From: Gnetum montanum
Lineage: Eukaryota > Streptophyta > Gnetopsida > Gnetales > Gnetaceae
Length of the DNA: 64,000 nt
NCBI GenBank assembly: GCA_015680685.1
Contig: MNCI01012686.1
Location: 539,119-603,118, forward strand
Direction: 5' to 3'
Position numbers and translations under genes: made by a program. Below the pieces are notes generated by a model. The model was not told the origin of the DNA and did no database searches. It saw only the letters and a list, made by a program, of their open reading frames with translations. Shown here one piece after another: positions 20,839 through 32,560 of this stretch (positions within the stretch are counted from its first letter, which is position 1; each line of letters opens with the position of its first letter).

Positions 20839-20843
20839 CTGGT
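20839..20843. repeat. CTGGT target duplication (right)
   Basis: Matches 13209-13213 exactly. Confidence 0.93.
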
Positions 20844-21699
20844 CATCTAAGTTTTTTTATTCTTCTCATTCTTAGAATCACATGACATGTTTTAACATAA
20901 CAATAACAAGAAAAAGATCTTATTAGCTTTTTACCAACCTTCATCTTTTTGAGCTTTCTAAGCTTTTTAAAAAGATTAACAAATCCTTATCAAAATTAGA
21001 ATATGATGTTAATAGTTCTTCTTTATCATCATTCTTTATACTTTTTTCTTTGAATGTCATTTGCTCCTTGTTGTTAGAAATAGTACAACTTTTTTGATTT
21101 CAAAGGCTAAAATAATTTTGCAAAGTTTAGCTATTGTCAATTTGGATATATCTTTTGCCACTTCTACAAATGACACCTTTTCGTTGAATCTACTAAGTAG
21201 AAACAATAGAAGTTTTTGGTGGACAATATCCTTTGATTAAGCTTTACCAATCATGGTTATCTCACTTATAGCTTTATCTACTTGACTAAAGATACTGATA
21301 AGATTTTTATTCTCTTACATCTTTACAGCATTAAAATGAGCTCTTAGAGTCAACAACTTAAACTTCTTTACTTTATCATCTTCTTCATAGATAGCTTAAA
21401 GATTCTCTCACATTTCTTTCGCTAATTGAAGATGCATAATCTTCATACATACTACTCTATCCAAGCAATAGACCAATATGTTCATAGCTAGAGCATCATG
21501 TATTCAATTGTTAGTTTTTCTAATAATGATCTTCTAGACATCATCACCATGAGCAATAAGATACATCTTTATCTTCAACTTCCATAGAGGATAATCTGAT
21601 CTATATAACCACATAGCTTTATTATATGAGAAGCCTTGATTTTGCACTATGTCTAGGACACAAAAAATGTAATACAAATTATTAGGTTAGAAGTGTTAA
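20844..21699 (-). pseudogene. Copia B gag, N-terminal part
   Basis: This lies between the copia B primer site and the insertion point of the intact element, on the minus strand, where gag should be. Only short in-frame pieces remain (for example around 21540-21620), with many stops. Assignment rests on position rather than on a clear motif. Confidence 0.55.
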
Positions 21700-21715
21700 C
21701 CAAGCTCTGATACCA
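21700..21715 (-). promoter_or_regulatory. Copia B primer binding site (tRNA-Met)
   Basis: The minus strand reads TGGTATCAGAGCTTGG, the standard copia primer site complementary to initiator tRNA-Met, five bases from the LTR end. Confidence 0.88.
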
Positions 21716-21720
21716 ATTAT

Positions 21721-22690
21721 TGTTTCATAGATGTAACTAAAAGTACTAAGAGAAGGGTGAATTAGGACCTTAGAAAATTTCAAGCTAATTAGAAACTAGC
21801 AAAAAATCCCAAACTTAAAACTTAAACTAGTAAACATAGTGGCTCTAAAAGAAGGAATAAATAGACATAGAGCTTTTAATGTCGTTCAACTGCTAGATTA
21901 GTTGTTCTACTTCACTGTAAAACTCTTCCTAGATCTTAGGGGGAAAAAATCTTATTGATTTTTTTAAAAATAATGTTATAGGGCTTCTTTTACAATTTTG
22001 AACTAAGCAAAACTACCAAGCTTCAAGTCCTAAGGATTAGCTTGTCAAGCACAAAGAAAGAGGAAAACTCACACAAAGATTGAAAAGTTATAGAGCATTT
22101 AGAAAGAAAGAGAATAGAGCTCTTATATATAAAAGACAAAGAGAAAGAGATTTAGAAGTAGAGAAGAACAAAGGAAGGAAAAACTCCAATTCAACCACGA
22201 GGGGGCTCAAACCATAATTAGAAAATTAATTAGGTTGAGCTTGAAGACTCCATTTTATAACTAGCACTTCCCATAGCCATTTCAGAGTCAAAACTAGAGC
22301 TATTACAAATCCATTGAGAGATGAAGTTAAGGAATAAAAAGCTATGGTTGCTACATTGTGTCCTTCACTATTGCTTTTAGATCCAAAGCTAAGATAAGCA
22401 TTAAAGCTAAGTAGGAAGGTAGAAATCTATTTTTCCATCGTTGTGCCAATGGTCATTGCTTTTCCATGGAAATATTTCACTCACTTTATATTAAACATAA
22501 TGGCTTTTTTAGCTTCATCTAATTACCCTTTTCATTCTATTAATTGACTCAGCTAACCTCTATAACAACATAAGTTTTTGCTTCTTCTACATAATGGTCC
22601 TTTGCATTATTGTTTAGGCCTTGAATCAACTTTTTAAATAATGCTTTTATTCCATGGTCCACTATCATTTCTTGACTTTTCTTTGATGGC
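21721..22690 (-). repeat. Copia B 5' LTR (outer end approximate)
   Basis: The LTR ends CTATGAAACA on the minus strand before the primer site. Its complement aligns with 24770-25209 and 37220-37857 (shared order: an 'aagctct' TATA region, 'ttgtaaaagaagccct', 'ctaagatctaggaagagtttta', 'aatctagcagttgaac'). These three are therefore one LTR family. I cannot fix the outer end. Confidence 0.65.
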
Positions 22691-22987
22691 TTAATTGTAG
22701 CTTATGATCCTTCACCACCCTTTTCTTGGTGTTTGATGTGATCTTTAATTCAAAGCACCTTTTCAAGGTTAACTAGATAGCTTTATGCACTTACATGGAC
22801 AATGCTGATCTTGGTTGAGGAATTGGGATGTGGTAGCGTAGGTAAGAATAGAGCTTTTATTTCCAATAATCTTTTTTTTAATGAAATTTATTTTTACATT
22901 GAAAGATCTTTTTATTTTCATAACCCATTCATTTATTTTTCTAATAGCTTTAATGGTAGATATAAGGCTTCTTTTCCCTTTTTTTAA
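22691..22987. other. Unassigned stretch between head-to-head LTRs
   Basis: No gene or recognised motif. A 92-codon minus-strand frame (22769-23047) is Lys/Ile-rich with no family resemblance and is probably chance. The region may be outer LTR sequence of either neighbour. Confidence 0.4.
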
Positions 22988-25209
22988 TGGTTGATCTGGT
23001 GCTACTTTGGTTCTTAAATTGGACTTTATTCCACATGGAAGAATCATTTTGAGTAACCTTCATAGAGCCAAAAAATAGTTTTAAAAGGTTTGATATTAGA
23101 GGGAGATATTATAGCATCTTTTATTCTTTATGATGAGATTGTTTGCTTAAGCTAACATGGCACAGAGCTCCTTTAGAACTGAAAGCTAATTCTAAAAGCT
23201 TTTTGATTGTCATGGCTTTTTGGTTCTAGATATTGATGTGATGAAGCAATCTGCTATAAGCTTAGTAGAATCAAAAAAAATTTCTAAATGTTATGTGTTT
23301 TGAGCTTGATGGTAGGTTTTGGCTTTATAGTGGAGCTTTGGTTTTTGTGTAGATTTGAGCTCTTGATTTATCTTTTATCATGGAAGCATTTTTTGCCACA
23401 TTAGCACATAGAGCTAGTTCGTAGAAAAATTTTGCAATTCTACTTAGCTTGACTAGAATGGCTCTACTAGCTCATCATCACATGCACTCAAATGACTTCA
23501 ATCTAGCTTTGCTATTCTTTTTAACTTTACATAGATAGCTCAAATTGATTTTATTGCATCAAGTTTTGTAAGGCCAAACTTAAACAATTTTAGAACACGT
23601 GCACTTGAAGATTTTAATCTTGCTTAGCACATAGTACTAACTTGTAGAGGGTTATTTGGGTTTTATGATAGGCTTGTTTGATTAGCTCTACCATGCCAGG
23701 TTGAAGAAAAAACACAAAATTGAACTAGATTATAGAGTTATTTTCTTACTCTACAAGAGCTCCATGTCCACTTGAGAAAAACAATGTAGAATAGAATTAT
23801 TTTGTAGATCCATTTTTTTTTTGCTCTAAAAGAGCTTGCACAAATAGCTCTGCCACATCACCTTGAGAAAAATGTAAAATAGAATTAGCTTGTAAAGTCA
23901 TTTTTTCTGCTCTACAAGGGCTCACTCAAATAACTCTACCATGTCAACTTGATAAAAAGTGCAAAATAGAATTAGCTTATAGAGCCATTTTTTGACTTTA
24001 CAAGGGCTCATTAATTTAGCTCTACCATGTTAGCCTAAAAAGTGTCAAATTGAATCAATTCATAAAGCCTTTTTCTTCCTCTACAAGGGCTTGCTTAATT
24101 AGCTCTATCATGTTAATGCCTTGATTACATAGACAAGAAAGCCTATTAAAAAACAAGAAAAAGTTGTGAGAATCAAAAACTTTCGAGTGCTTGTTACCAT
24201 GTCAATATAAGTGGAAGGAAAGACAAAACCTATTTAGAGATAATTTGTTGATCTATATGAGCTCATCGAAGAAAGGTCATGCCTCATCTACAAAAATCAA
24301 AGGGGCTTTCTAAGCTCATACTAAGAAGCTATTATATGGAAAAGCTAAAATATGTATTGTTATGAAAGTAAGCTAAATTCTATTTATGGAAACAAGGGAT
24401 GATTGTTGGAACTTAAAAGAGTTGTTATCTCTAATATAGGTAGAGCTAGTAATTTCCATTCGAAAGAGTCATTAGCACCAAGATGAAATGATAAATTTCT
24501 TCCTTGACTACTAAGCTTTTAATGTTTACCTGAGGCTCATATCGAATGCAATAATGAATACTAAAATGTAACAAATATAGCTTCTTCTTCAGCTACTCTT
24601 TAATGGATTGATAATGGTTGTTGCTCACTACCTCTCGCACTTCTTCAATAGATTGAAAATGGCTAGTAGAACAACTTTGAAAATGGCTATGAGTAATAAA
24701 GGCTATAAATTAGAGCTATTTGGCTTAACTCAATGTTTTGGTTTTTGGCCTTGGGCTTAAACTAGAACTTCTTCTTCTTCTTTCTCTATTTTCTTTTCTA
24801 TAAAAGCTCTATTTCTTATTTTAGAAAGCTTGGAAAACTCTTGAGTCTTTGTGTTGAGACAAGGAAGAGTATTTTCTCTTCCTCTATCATGTGAAAACTA
24901 TTTTCTATGACTTTGAGCTTGGGTTTGCTTAGTCTAGGATTGTAAAAAAAACCCTGTAAATTTCTTTCTATTAATAAAATTACTTTACCTCCTAAGATTT
25001 GGGGAGAGTTTTATGATGGATGTAGGTCAACAAATCTAGCAACTGAACCACCTTAAAAGCTCAACATTTTCTTTTTTTCTTACATTCAGTTTCTTTGGGT
25101 CTTTTCTACTAGTCTTCTTGCTAGTCTCTATTTAACTCAAATTTTTGATAAGGCCATAATTCATCCCTCCCACCCTTTAAATGCCTTTAGTTGCATCTAA
25201 GAAATAACA
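22988..25209 (+). repeat. Long LTR-like repeat, copy 1 (copia B type, plus)
   Basis: About 2.2 kb that aligns by eye with 25407-28182 plus 37209-37857; both contain 'agccaaaaaatagttttaa', 'gtgttttgagcttg...gagctcttgat' and the same end block. It ends 'aaataaca', as copia B LTRs do, but no primer site follows. Its left boundary is approximate. It holds a 100-bp tandem repeat at 23640-24120. Confidence 0.6.
23640..24120 (+). repeat. Tandem array of about five 100-bp units inside LTR copy 1
   Basis: Successive units carry 'agctctaccatgtcaacttg', 'aaaatagaattagcttgta', 'gagccatttttt' and 'ctctacaagggctc'. Single diverged units occur in copy 2 (about 26380-26470 and 27080-27180), so expansion happened mainly in copy 1. 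Confidence 0.8.
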
Positions 25210-25406
25210 TTGAATAAATTATGCTTCTCATAGTTCTTTTCCCTTTTAAAGCTTTATCTAAGGTAGCAATGGTATGAGGAGAAAGCTTGTTAAATGTAGA
25301 GGTCCTTTTAAAAGTTTAATTTGTAATTACCTTGTATAGCTTATTCTTAATTTTACAAGTTGTCTTGGCTTGAGTTGAAAAAAAAAAAATCTTGAAGACA
25401 CACATA
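25210..25406. other. Short spacer between LTR-like repeats
   Basis: About 200 bp with an 11-A run near 25380 and no gene or primer site. If the two flanking repeats were LTRs of one element, its whole interior has been lost. Confidence 0.4.
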
Positions 25407-28182
25407 ATGTTGATGTGGTAAAACCAAATGTGAGTTAAACCTAGAAGTTAAGCTAGATTAGATCCTAGGAACATGATGTTGAGTAGGTAGAACCATTTTG
25501 GGTGAGCTTCATAGAACCAAAAAATGGTTCTAAAGTATGGTGCTTATTCCTAAAGCTTACATCATAGGGAAACAACTATTTATCATTCAAGCTCTTGTAG
25601 AAACAAAAAGTGGCTTTAATAGTTGATTTTGAAAGCAAAGGTGCCCCAAAGTTGATGTGATAACCAAAAGCTTTTTAACATAAGAGCTCTCATAGAACCA
25701 AAAATGGTTCTGCATGTTCTTTTTAAGAAACCCTTTTTTGGAAATCTAGCATATAGGTATTCACATAGAAACAAGAAATTGAAGTAATACAATTGTAACT
25801 TTGAACAAATCAAAGCTTGGTGAGCTAGTAGAACTATATATAACCTTAGATGGAAAATTTAATAATAAGCTCAAATATTCAACCATCTCATCGCTTTCTC
25901 TAAAGGAAAATCTACAATACGAAAGCTTCAACCTATGATCTTACATCATAGCTTTTTGAAAAGTAAAATGCAATAATACAAATGAGCTCCATGTTGTGTG
26001 TTTTGAGCTTGGTTGAAGGATCTGCTTTTCAATAGAGCTTTTTGTTTTATGTGGGTTTGGGCTCTTGACGTATCTTTTACACAAAAATTGTTTTATGTGC
26101 CATATCAAAATTTAGAGCCAATGTGTAAAATAATATTTTGATTCTACTTAGCTTGATCTAACTCTACTAGTTCAGCATCATGCACATTGGGGCATTTTCA
26201 AGCTAGCTCAACTCTTTTTTCTACCTTTACATAGAATAACTTGAATTGATTTTTTAATGATATTTTTGTAGGGCCAAGATTAAATTAGAACATGTGTGGA
26301 AAAGTATTTTTAATTCAACTCAGCACATAGAGCCAATTTGTAGAATTGTTTTTAGTAACAAAAATCGCTCTACCACGTCAAACCACAACATAAAGGCATT
26401 GAGTAGAATTAGTTTGTAGAACTACTTTCCTCCTCTAGAAGGGCTTGATAATTTAGCTCTTCTACATTAGCTTTTCATCTTTGAACTTAGTATGGTTGAG
26501 CTTAAACTTTCTAGTCCAACTTTCCAACTTTCAACCATTACTTCATTTTGGAAAGAATGTTCAAACGTACACAACATGTCAACATTTAGAATTGGTAGAA
26601 ATTTCTAGATGGAAAATCATCATCTAGATAACCTCAAACATGCTTGTTAAAGTTGGCAAACAATGGAAGCACATTTTTCATCTAGATCGTAAACCCCCAT
26701 CTAAATGCTTCATTTTCTACATCAACAAATAAATGAAGTTTATTTCTTTATCTAGATCAATGTTGCTTCATTTATCATATCAACATTGCCACATCACCAA
26801 ATAGATGAAGCTTGTTTCTTCATCTGGATTAACATTGCTTCATTTACCATGTTAATATTGTCATGTTACCATTACCATGTCAACATTACCATATCAACAA
26901 ACAAATGAAGCTAGATTCTTCATCTAGATCAATGTTGCTTTATCTATCATGTTAATGTCCTAACTACAGGCATAAGACAACCTATTGAAAAAAAAAGAAG
27001 CATGTGTACAAAAGTATTTTTTTTAGCTTACTGTGTAGATCAATCTTGTGGAACAGTTGTTGGTTCTACACGAAGAATGAGAATTAGCTCTACCACACTC
27101 ACCAGGAGAGGAAGCGCAAAGTAGAATTAGGTTGTACAGCCATAAAAGGCTCTTCTAAATAGCTTTGTCATGTCAAGTTTATTTTTATATGAGAAAGTGT
27201 ATTAAGAAAAAATCCATGAGAATCAAAAGCTTCTAATCTTCTTTGAAGAGCTCACTGCTATTTTAGCCAAACTAGAAGGAAACTTATAACCAAAGTTTAG
27301 AACCAAAATTTGAATTTGTACCATAGTTTGAGAAATCTACAATATATCGCAATACAATATTGAAGCCGATTCAAAATAGGATCAGACATTTAATCTAATA
27401 AAGAGTGATATATATTGATTTTTTAGGTTTACTATATTATTTATTACTAATTCTGATGCCAAAAGATAACTAAAATTTCTATATTTGAATTTCTACTCTA
27501 ATTGAGCTCTTAGATGAAAAAATTGGAAAATGTAGCTAGCAACATGGGTGAATATAGCTACTCTATTTTGTTAATATTGATGATTTTAATCCAATTCTTA
27601 CTTCAACTTATTCAAATTTTTTCCAATCCAATTTATAAAAATGGCTACCAATTTGTTGATTCAAGCTAATTTTTCAATCTATGATCTATACAAACTACAC
27701 CTGAAAAGACCATGACACATTTGCATAAAAATAAAAAGGGGTGTTCTAAGCTTATATTGAAAGGGCTATTACACAAAAAAAACCTAGAATTTTTTCTACT
27801 ACAAAAGTGAGCTAAACTTCATTAATGAGAATAAGGGTTGTTAGTTGAAGTTGAAAAAATCATTATCTCCAATGTTAACAAAGCTTGCTATTTTCATGGA
27901 AATGAGCCATTAGTGCAAAAATGAAATGACAGATATTTTCCTTGTCTATTAAGCTATTAATTCTTCCCTAAAGCTCATATCAAATGCAATAATGAAAGCT
28001 CAAATGTAAAGGGTATAGAGTCTTCTTTAGCTACTCTTCAAGAGACTAGTAACAAATATACCTCACTTCCTCACATGCTTCTTCACCAATTTGACAATGA
28101 TAGAAGAACAACTAGAAAAAATAAAGGCTATAACTTGAAGTTTTCTAGAATAGTTTGGTATTCTAGTTTTTAGCTTGGTACT
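25407..28182 (+). repeat. Long LTR-like repeat, copy 2, left part
   Basis: Begins near 'tgttgatgtgg' and follows copy 1 in order, with an extra block at about 26560-27000. It is cut at 28182 by the element 28183-37208 and resumes at 37209; the join falls at the equivalent of position 24765 in copy 1. Confidence 0.6.
26690..26960 (+). repeat. Tandem repeat of about 80-bp units with ATGAAGC/GCTTCAT dyads
   Basis: Roughly three units contain 'caaatagatgaagcttg', 'tttcttcatctagatcaatg' and 'ttgcttcatttatcatgt'. They lie in the block present in LTR copy 2 but not in copy 1. Each unit contains an inverted match (atgaag...cttcat). Confidence 0.7.
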
Positions 28183-29058
28183 TGATGAGAGAAAAGGTAC
28201 CCCTATACTCAACCATAAGAATATGAGCGTGTATGCACAATCCGATCGAACTCTGCAGACAGACTAGTTGTGGCACCTAGATAGTTACACGTTGATCGTA
28301 GTTTGTTGTCTTCCCATCTAGACTAGTAATAGCTTTGTAGATATGGGTTAGTCTAACATGAGGCATATGATGGGATTCCTAACACTAGGCTACTCCTAGA
28401 GACATTAAAAAATAATCTTGATTTAAACTAATAAGCACTAATAAAATAAAATCTAAACTATTCTAAGTGTGATGAGCATCCATCCTTAATCATCTATATG
28501 CATCTTGGACTTCGTGTACTACTTCTGGGATTACCAAGTGCACATTACTTGAAGCACTACTAGATACGCTACTGGGTTACCAAGTAGTTATACTTGAATG
28601 TTCGTGATTAAGATGTACTCATTCCACATTTAACAATAGAAATAGTAAATGATGATAAAAGAAATATTAACTAGGAAAGTAATAAATAATAATTCAACAA
28701 TTAAACAATTAAATAGTAAAAAACTAAGTGAATGTTGCGATGATGAAATAATCTCGATCTTTATTGCCAATTGCGTGCATGTCCAAGTACGTCACACTTG
28801 AACAAAGTTTCCATACAATTACAAACATCACACTATCAGCATGCACTAGGGAAAGAACTAAAAACTAACTGAGAATTGACAAAAAGACTCTACCCTAAGA
28901 TTTACCAACTAACTTTCTTCTTGTGTGCCTGAATGCTGTATTTATAGGCCTACATAGGAATCACGATATCATGTATTTGATATTGTTATCTAGGCTGCAA
29001 TATCATGTACCCGATATCGAGGATCTGATATCAGAACCTGGCAAACTAGGATTCATCA
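28183..29058 (-). repeat. 3' LTR of the 28-37 kb element
   Basis: On the plus strand it starts tgatgagagaaaagg and ends ggattcatca. A TATA (complement of tatttatagg, 28939) is followed outward by degenerate GATATC palindromes between 28967 and 29035 (acgatatcatg, tgatattgtta, ccgatatcgag, tgatatcag). It is similar to 36340-37208 over its length, with scattered substitutions. Confidence 0.88.
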
Positions 29059-29075
29059 TACCCTCACGACTAAAT
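29059..29075 (-). promoter_or_regulatory. Polypurine tract of the 28-37 kb element
   Basis: Minus strand ATTTAGTCGTGAGGGTA directly abuts the 3' LTR and corresponds to the intact AGTCATGGGGGTA with two changes. Confidence 0.7.
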
Positions 29076-29246
29076 AACAACTCATCCTCAAGTCAAATAA
29101 TCAAAATGAGAATGAGTTCCTTAATTACACAGTGGATAGGTATGGGATTATTGAGTAATTATGAATTACTTCATGTTGCAATGTGGAATTAAACAAAAAA
29201 AAATTGGGACATAGACACAGAGTACAAAATACAAAATTACTAGAAT

Positions 29247-31983
29247 TCATGTGGTTCCTAGAAATGGTGGCTCCTCCATGGGTCTCTTCCCCTTATATTG
29301 TGATCCAAGCTTTGGAAATGGATGTCTCTGAAGGAGCACCTGAAGTTTTTCCTCTTTGGTTTGGGGATCATATGCCATCCATGTTGATGTTCCAATATTT
29401 GATGGAGTCGACACCTCCCATGGGCATGAAAATTGCTGGAACATTTGATTGGCTTTAATGTACCAAGCCACAAATAACCATCGTTCCTCTTCATAGGCTC
29501 TAGCTTTGTCTCTACATTCCTAGTAATTCATGAGCCATCAAGCCAAACCCGCCGTAACATCTTTCTGCCCTTGGTAGCTGGTCTTCACCACCTCTAATTC
29601 AGAATTTGCTACTTCTAATTTTTGTAGTGTCTTCTTATGTTTAGCAAATTTTGTTTCATATTTAGCATAGGTGGTTGCTACCTACTTCTCCAATTTTGTC
29701 CTCAAGCGTCATGCTATCAACATGGCTAAGTTGGCATACCATAGGTTTGCCAACTCCATGTACTAGTAAGATCTTGTATCTGTAGGTCTCAGCTTTTTAG
29801 TTCTGCTTGGTGGATGAAGGCATAAGTATCCAATATGACCCACCAATTAGCTTTCTGAGCACTAAGATTATTGATATGGACTTTGGCTATCTGGATTTCT
29901 TTCTCAATAACCTACTTGTACATCCCCACCTGATCTTTGAAATGCTCCTTGAGCTTCTCATGTCTCTTGGCCTCATTCTACCACACGCTTATTTAAATCA
30001 CCATCTTTTGATGAATTGTGTGTACCTCCTCCATTGAGAGGGTTCTATTTTCTCTAGCCAAGCGATTCATATCCTGGTTGACCCTTATTAATTGTTCTCG
30101 CAATTTTTGAAAATTTTCCTTGAGAGCATTCTTCTATTTTTCTACTATAGTCAACTAGATATTTTTGGTAGCAAGGTGTTTATTTTATTTTTTGTAAGGC
30201 TTTGAGTGCTTTGGCATGTGCATACATTTGAGCTTGTGCCTTTGAAGCATCCCAATCAGCCTTCTCTTTCTCCTCTATCACTCTTTTATTCTCTTCCAAT
30301 AATTTATTTAGTTGCTCCATTTGAAATGACTCTAGCTAGTCTGTAGGGATGAATTGGGATGGATCCCACTGTGCAACTTGTATGGAAACAAACTTCTCTT
30401 GGGGTCTTTTCAACTCTTCCTCCACATGTTCAGCCCTAATCTCTACCATGATCAGCTTCCCTTTTGTAGAGATGAGATTTGACTGTGTTGCTATGACATC
30501 TTGAAGGATGTTGAACAAGGATTTCATCACTTGTCCTATCTACAGAAATTGATCCAAAAAATCCTCATGATTTGCAAGAGTCATTGAGGGATCAATCTAG
30601 GTTTGAGCATCATGTGCTCCTGTAAAATCTGTTGGTGGCATAATAGGTACATTGAATGATTCTTTAATGTGGTCTGTGACCACTTCTGCTACTCTTGCTG
30701 CATCTTGGTGTTGCATAACCACTACTGTGGCATCTTCACTAGTTTCTAATTACACTTGAAAAGATGCAGCATTACCAAAGATCTGTTGTGACCAGTGTGA
30801 TTACCCTCCTCTTATTTGAATGGAAACCTTGCCCCGTGCATGATTAATTGAGACTATGGGTTGTACGAAATCATCAATGATCTTAAAGAGTTTTCCCTCA
30901 TCATGGCTTCCCCAACTAATCGATTCAGTGATGGCTTAGAGATAGCTCATCAATGGTTGATAGTTTTGTGGTGACAGTGACAGTTGGAAGTTGGCTAGGC
31001 CTAGTTGTTTGAGGTGTAGTGGGCCCAATTGTCTATTCTTGCTCAAGCTCCAGCATCTCACTTGCATCCTTCCTTGGTGCTGGTGGCTTTAGCAATTTGG
31101 CAAATGAGGCATTTTGAGCCCTTTTGGGGATGCCATTGGTGTACCCTAGAATTCTAGCACATCGACACAACTTCCTAATTATGCAGGGAAAAGGCAATGT
31201 GAACTTCCCTGTCTTATGTTCTTCAAACTACCTTAAAATTTTTGTGAGATATAGATGGGGTAGGTTGGCATCAACCTTGCCCATCAAGATGGCACTTCCT
31301 CTAGCTACATAGATGGAAATCTTGTTTAGTCCTTTTGTTGGGAAAATGTGATATGTGCCAATTTTAGAATAGATCCTCTCTTCAAGTGTGAGCTCTCCAT
31401 ATGTTTTATCCTCCTTACCGTACGTTCTTTTTAACCATATTTTTCATGCATCAGCATCAGAGCGAGTGGACAAGTGAGCAACCTTGGGCCCTATGTTTGA
31501 AAGTTTTAAAACTTCTGATATGGCCTTGATAGAGAAATCAATAAAGATCCCACTAATATCAGTGGTGGTACCTTCTTCATTATTGTCCCAAAATTGGTAT
31601 ATCTCCCCCAAGTACCAATCGCCACTCTCTAAGAGAACAAGCCATAGTGGAGACCCTTTAAGTGGATCTTTGATGGACTTAAGGGAAAACTCAGTAAAAG
31701 GTCCAAAATTAAGTTCCACGATTACTGTTGCTAACATGGACTTTTCCCGAATTGCCTAAACACATTCCAGAGACAACGTGAGATGTTGTTCCTGTTTAGG
31801 TGCCTTGCCATCTCCACTTTTGGCATGCCCAAATTGCATAGTGACAAGAGATTCTTGAAGAATGCTAAATGATTGTGCCTCCTACTCTACATGTTCTTCG
31901 GTGGGTGCTTGGCCTCTACCTCTCCTTGGCTGTTTGGATGAACCCTGAGAGGGTCCTCCTTGTTGTCTTCATTTAAGGACCAT
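29247..31983 (-). pseudogene. Second ORF (ORF2) remnant, plant-transposon-protein-like, coiled-coil C-terminus
   Basis: A reading frame of about 900 codons with several stops and shifts runs from ATG at 31983 to 29247. The N-terminus is Gly/Arg/Gln-rich (GGPSQGSSKQP). The block 31110-31740 has GEIYQFW, then GIFIDFSIKAISEVLKLSNI, then HIFPTKGLN and AILMGKVDANLPHLYLTKI. These match, from my memory of the family, the pattern of 'putative plant transposon protein' domains (FY...V.GV.VDFS..AIN.VL.L ... LP...... ..a.L....... .i...I). Around 30200-30530 it is Glu/Lys-rich, probably coiled coil. The C-terminus (VSTPSNIGTS ... KGKRPMEEPP) is also preserved at 44540-44770. Function is unknown. The intact element at 13-21 kb lacks this ORF. 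Confidence 0.6.
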
Positions 31984-32479
31984 CTGTAATCACATAGGAT
32001 CAATTGTTAGTAAGATCATTTACAAAATTTGATTTCTACCTTACTTATTACCTTTAATAAATTCAATTCTTGCCTAGTGTGATTTCAAAGTTAAAACTTT
32101 TCGTGAAAATTCCCCTAAAAGTTTTGATATTGGGCCCAATTTGATTAAGTGACTCCAAAAATAATTTTCATTGTCTGGGTGAAGAAATAAAATTAATTTG
32201 GCATACGTTTTTAGCATTTCTTAAGGTCACTTACCCCTTATGATATCCTTTGGGAAATGATGAATTTTGAAAAAACTATGTGCAACTTGGAACATACCCT
32301 TCCCCCATGACTAAGTTAAACACTTCGAGTTCAAGCAGGTTTGATCAGAATGAGAATTGGAGTGTTAATGAGTAAGATATTGATGTTTGAATGATAGGTG
32401 CATAAGCTTGAAAATTCATGGAAGAAAATTGCAACTCCCCTTGCATGAACAGTGAAAATGACATTGACATGCGTGAGGA

Positions 32480-32560
32480 TGGGGGTCCATATATATAGAT
32501 TTTGTAGACACAATATTGTGTACCCGCTAGCGTGGACCTGATATCGTGTCCCTTCCAAAA
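32480..32560 (-). promoter_or_regulatory. Internal LTR-like promoter block upstream of ORF2
   Basis: Reading the minus strand, a GATATC (32540), GCTAGC (32526) and the perfect palindrome CACAATATTGTG (32509-32520) precede a TATA-like CTATATATATGG (32488-32499). Spacing and bases resemble the U3 block at 28940-29035 (shared 'tgtacccg' and 'gatctgatatc' style blocks). It lies between gag and ORF2, so it could drive ORF2. The flanking sequence is not LTR-like. Confidence 0.45.

Larger units (their letters stand above)
10182..22690 (-). mobile_element. Copia B: Ty1/copia retrotransposon, split by a TGATGA-family element
   Basis: This is an old minus-strand copia element: a 5' LTR from 21721 upward, primer site at 21700-21715, gag (21690 down to 20844 and on from 13208), integrase (about 11300-11750) and the start of reverse transcriptase (10190-11100). 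It is interrupted in gag by the element at 13214-20838, whose CTGGT duplication marks the exact site. Its RT is interrupted by copia A at 10181, and the rest must lie left of the window. The outer LTR boundary near 22690 is approximate. Confidence 0.75.

Noticed and set aside
29183-29458. Plus-strand ORF also seen at 44544-44762
   Set aside because: Conserved between copies, but better explained by the minus-strand ORF2 C-terminus, whose frame gives shared VSTPSNIGTS and KGK.PMEE in the element's own direction.
31484-31759. 91-codon plus-strand ORF
   Set aside because: Shadow of the ORF2 domain region on the minus strand, which has the recognisable pattern.
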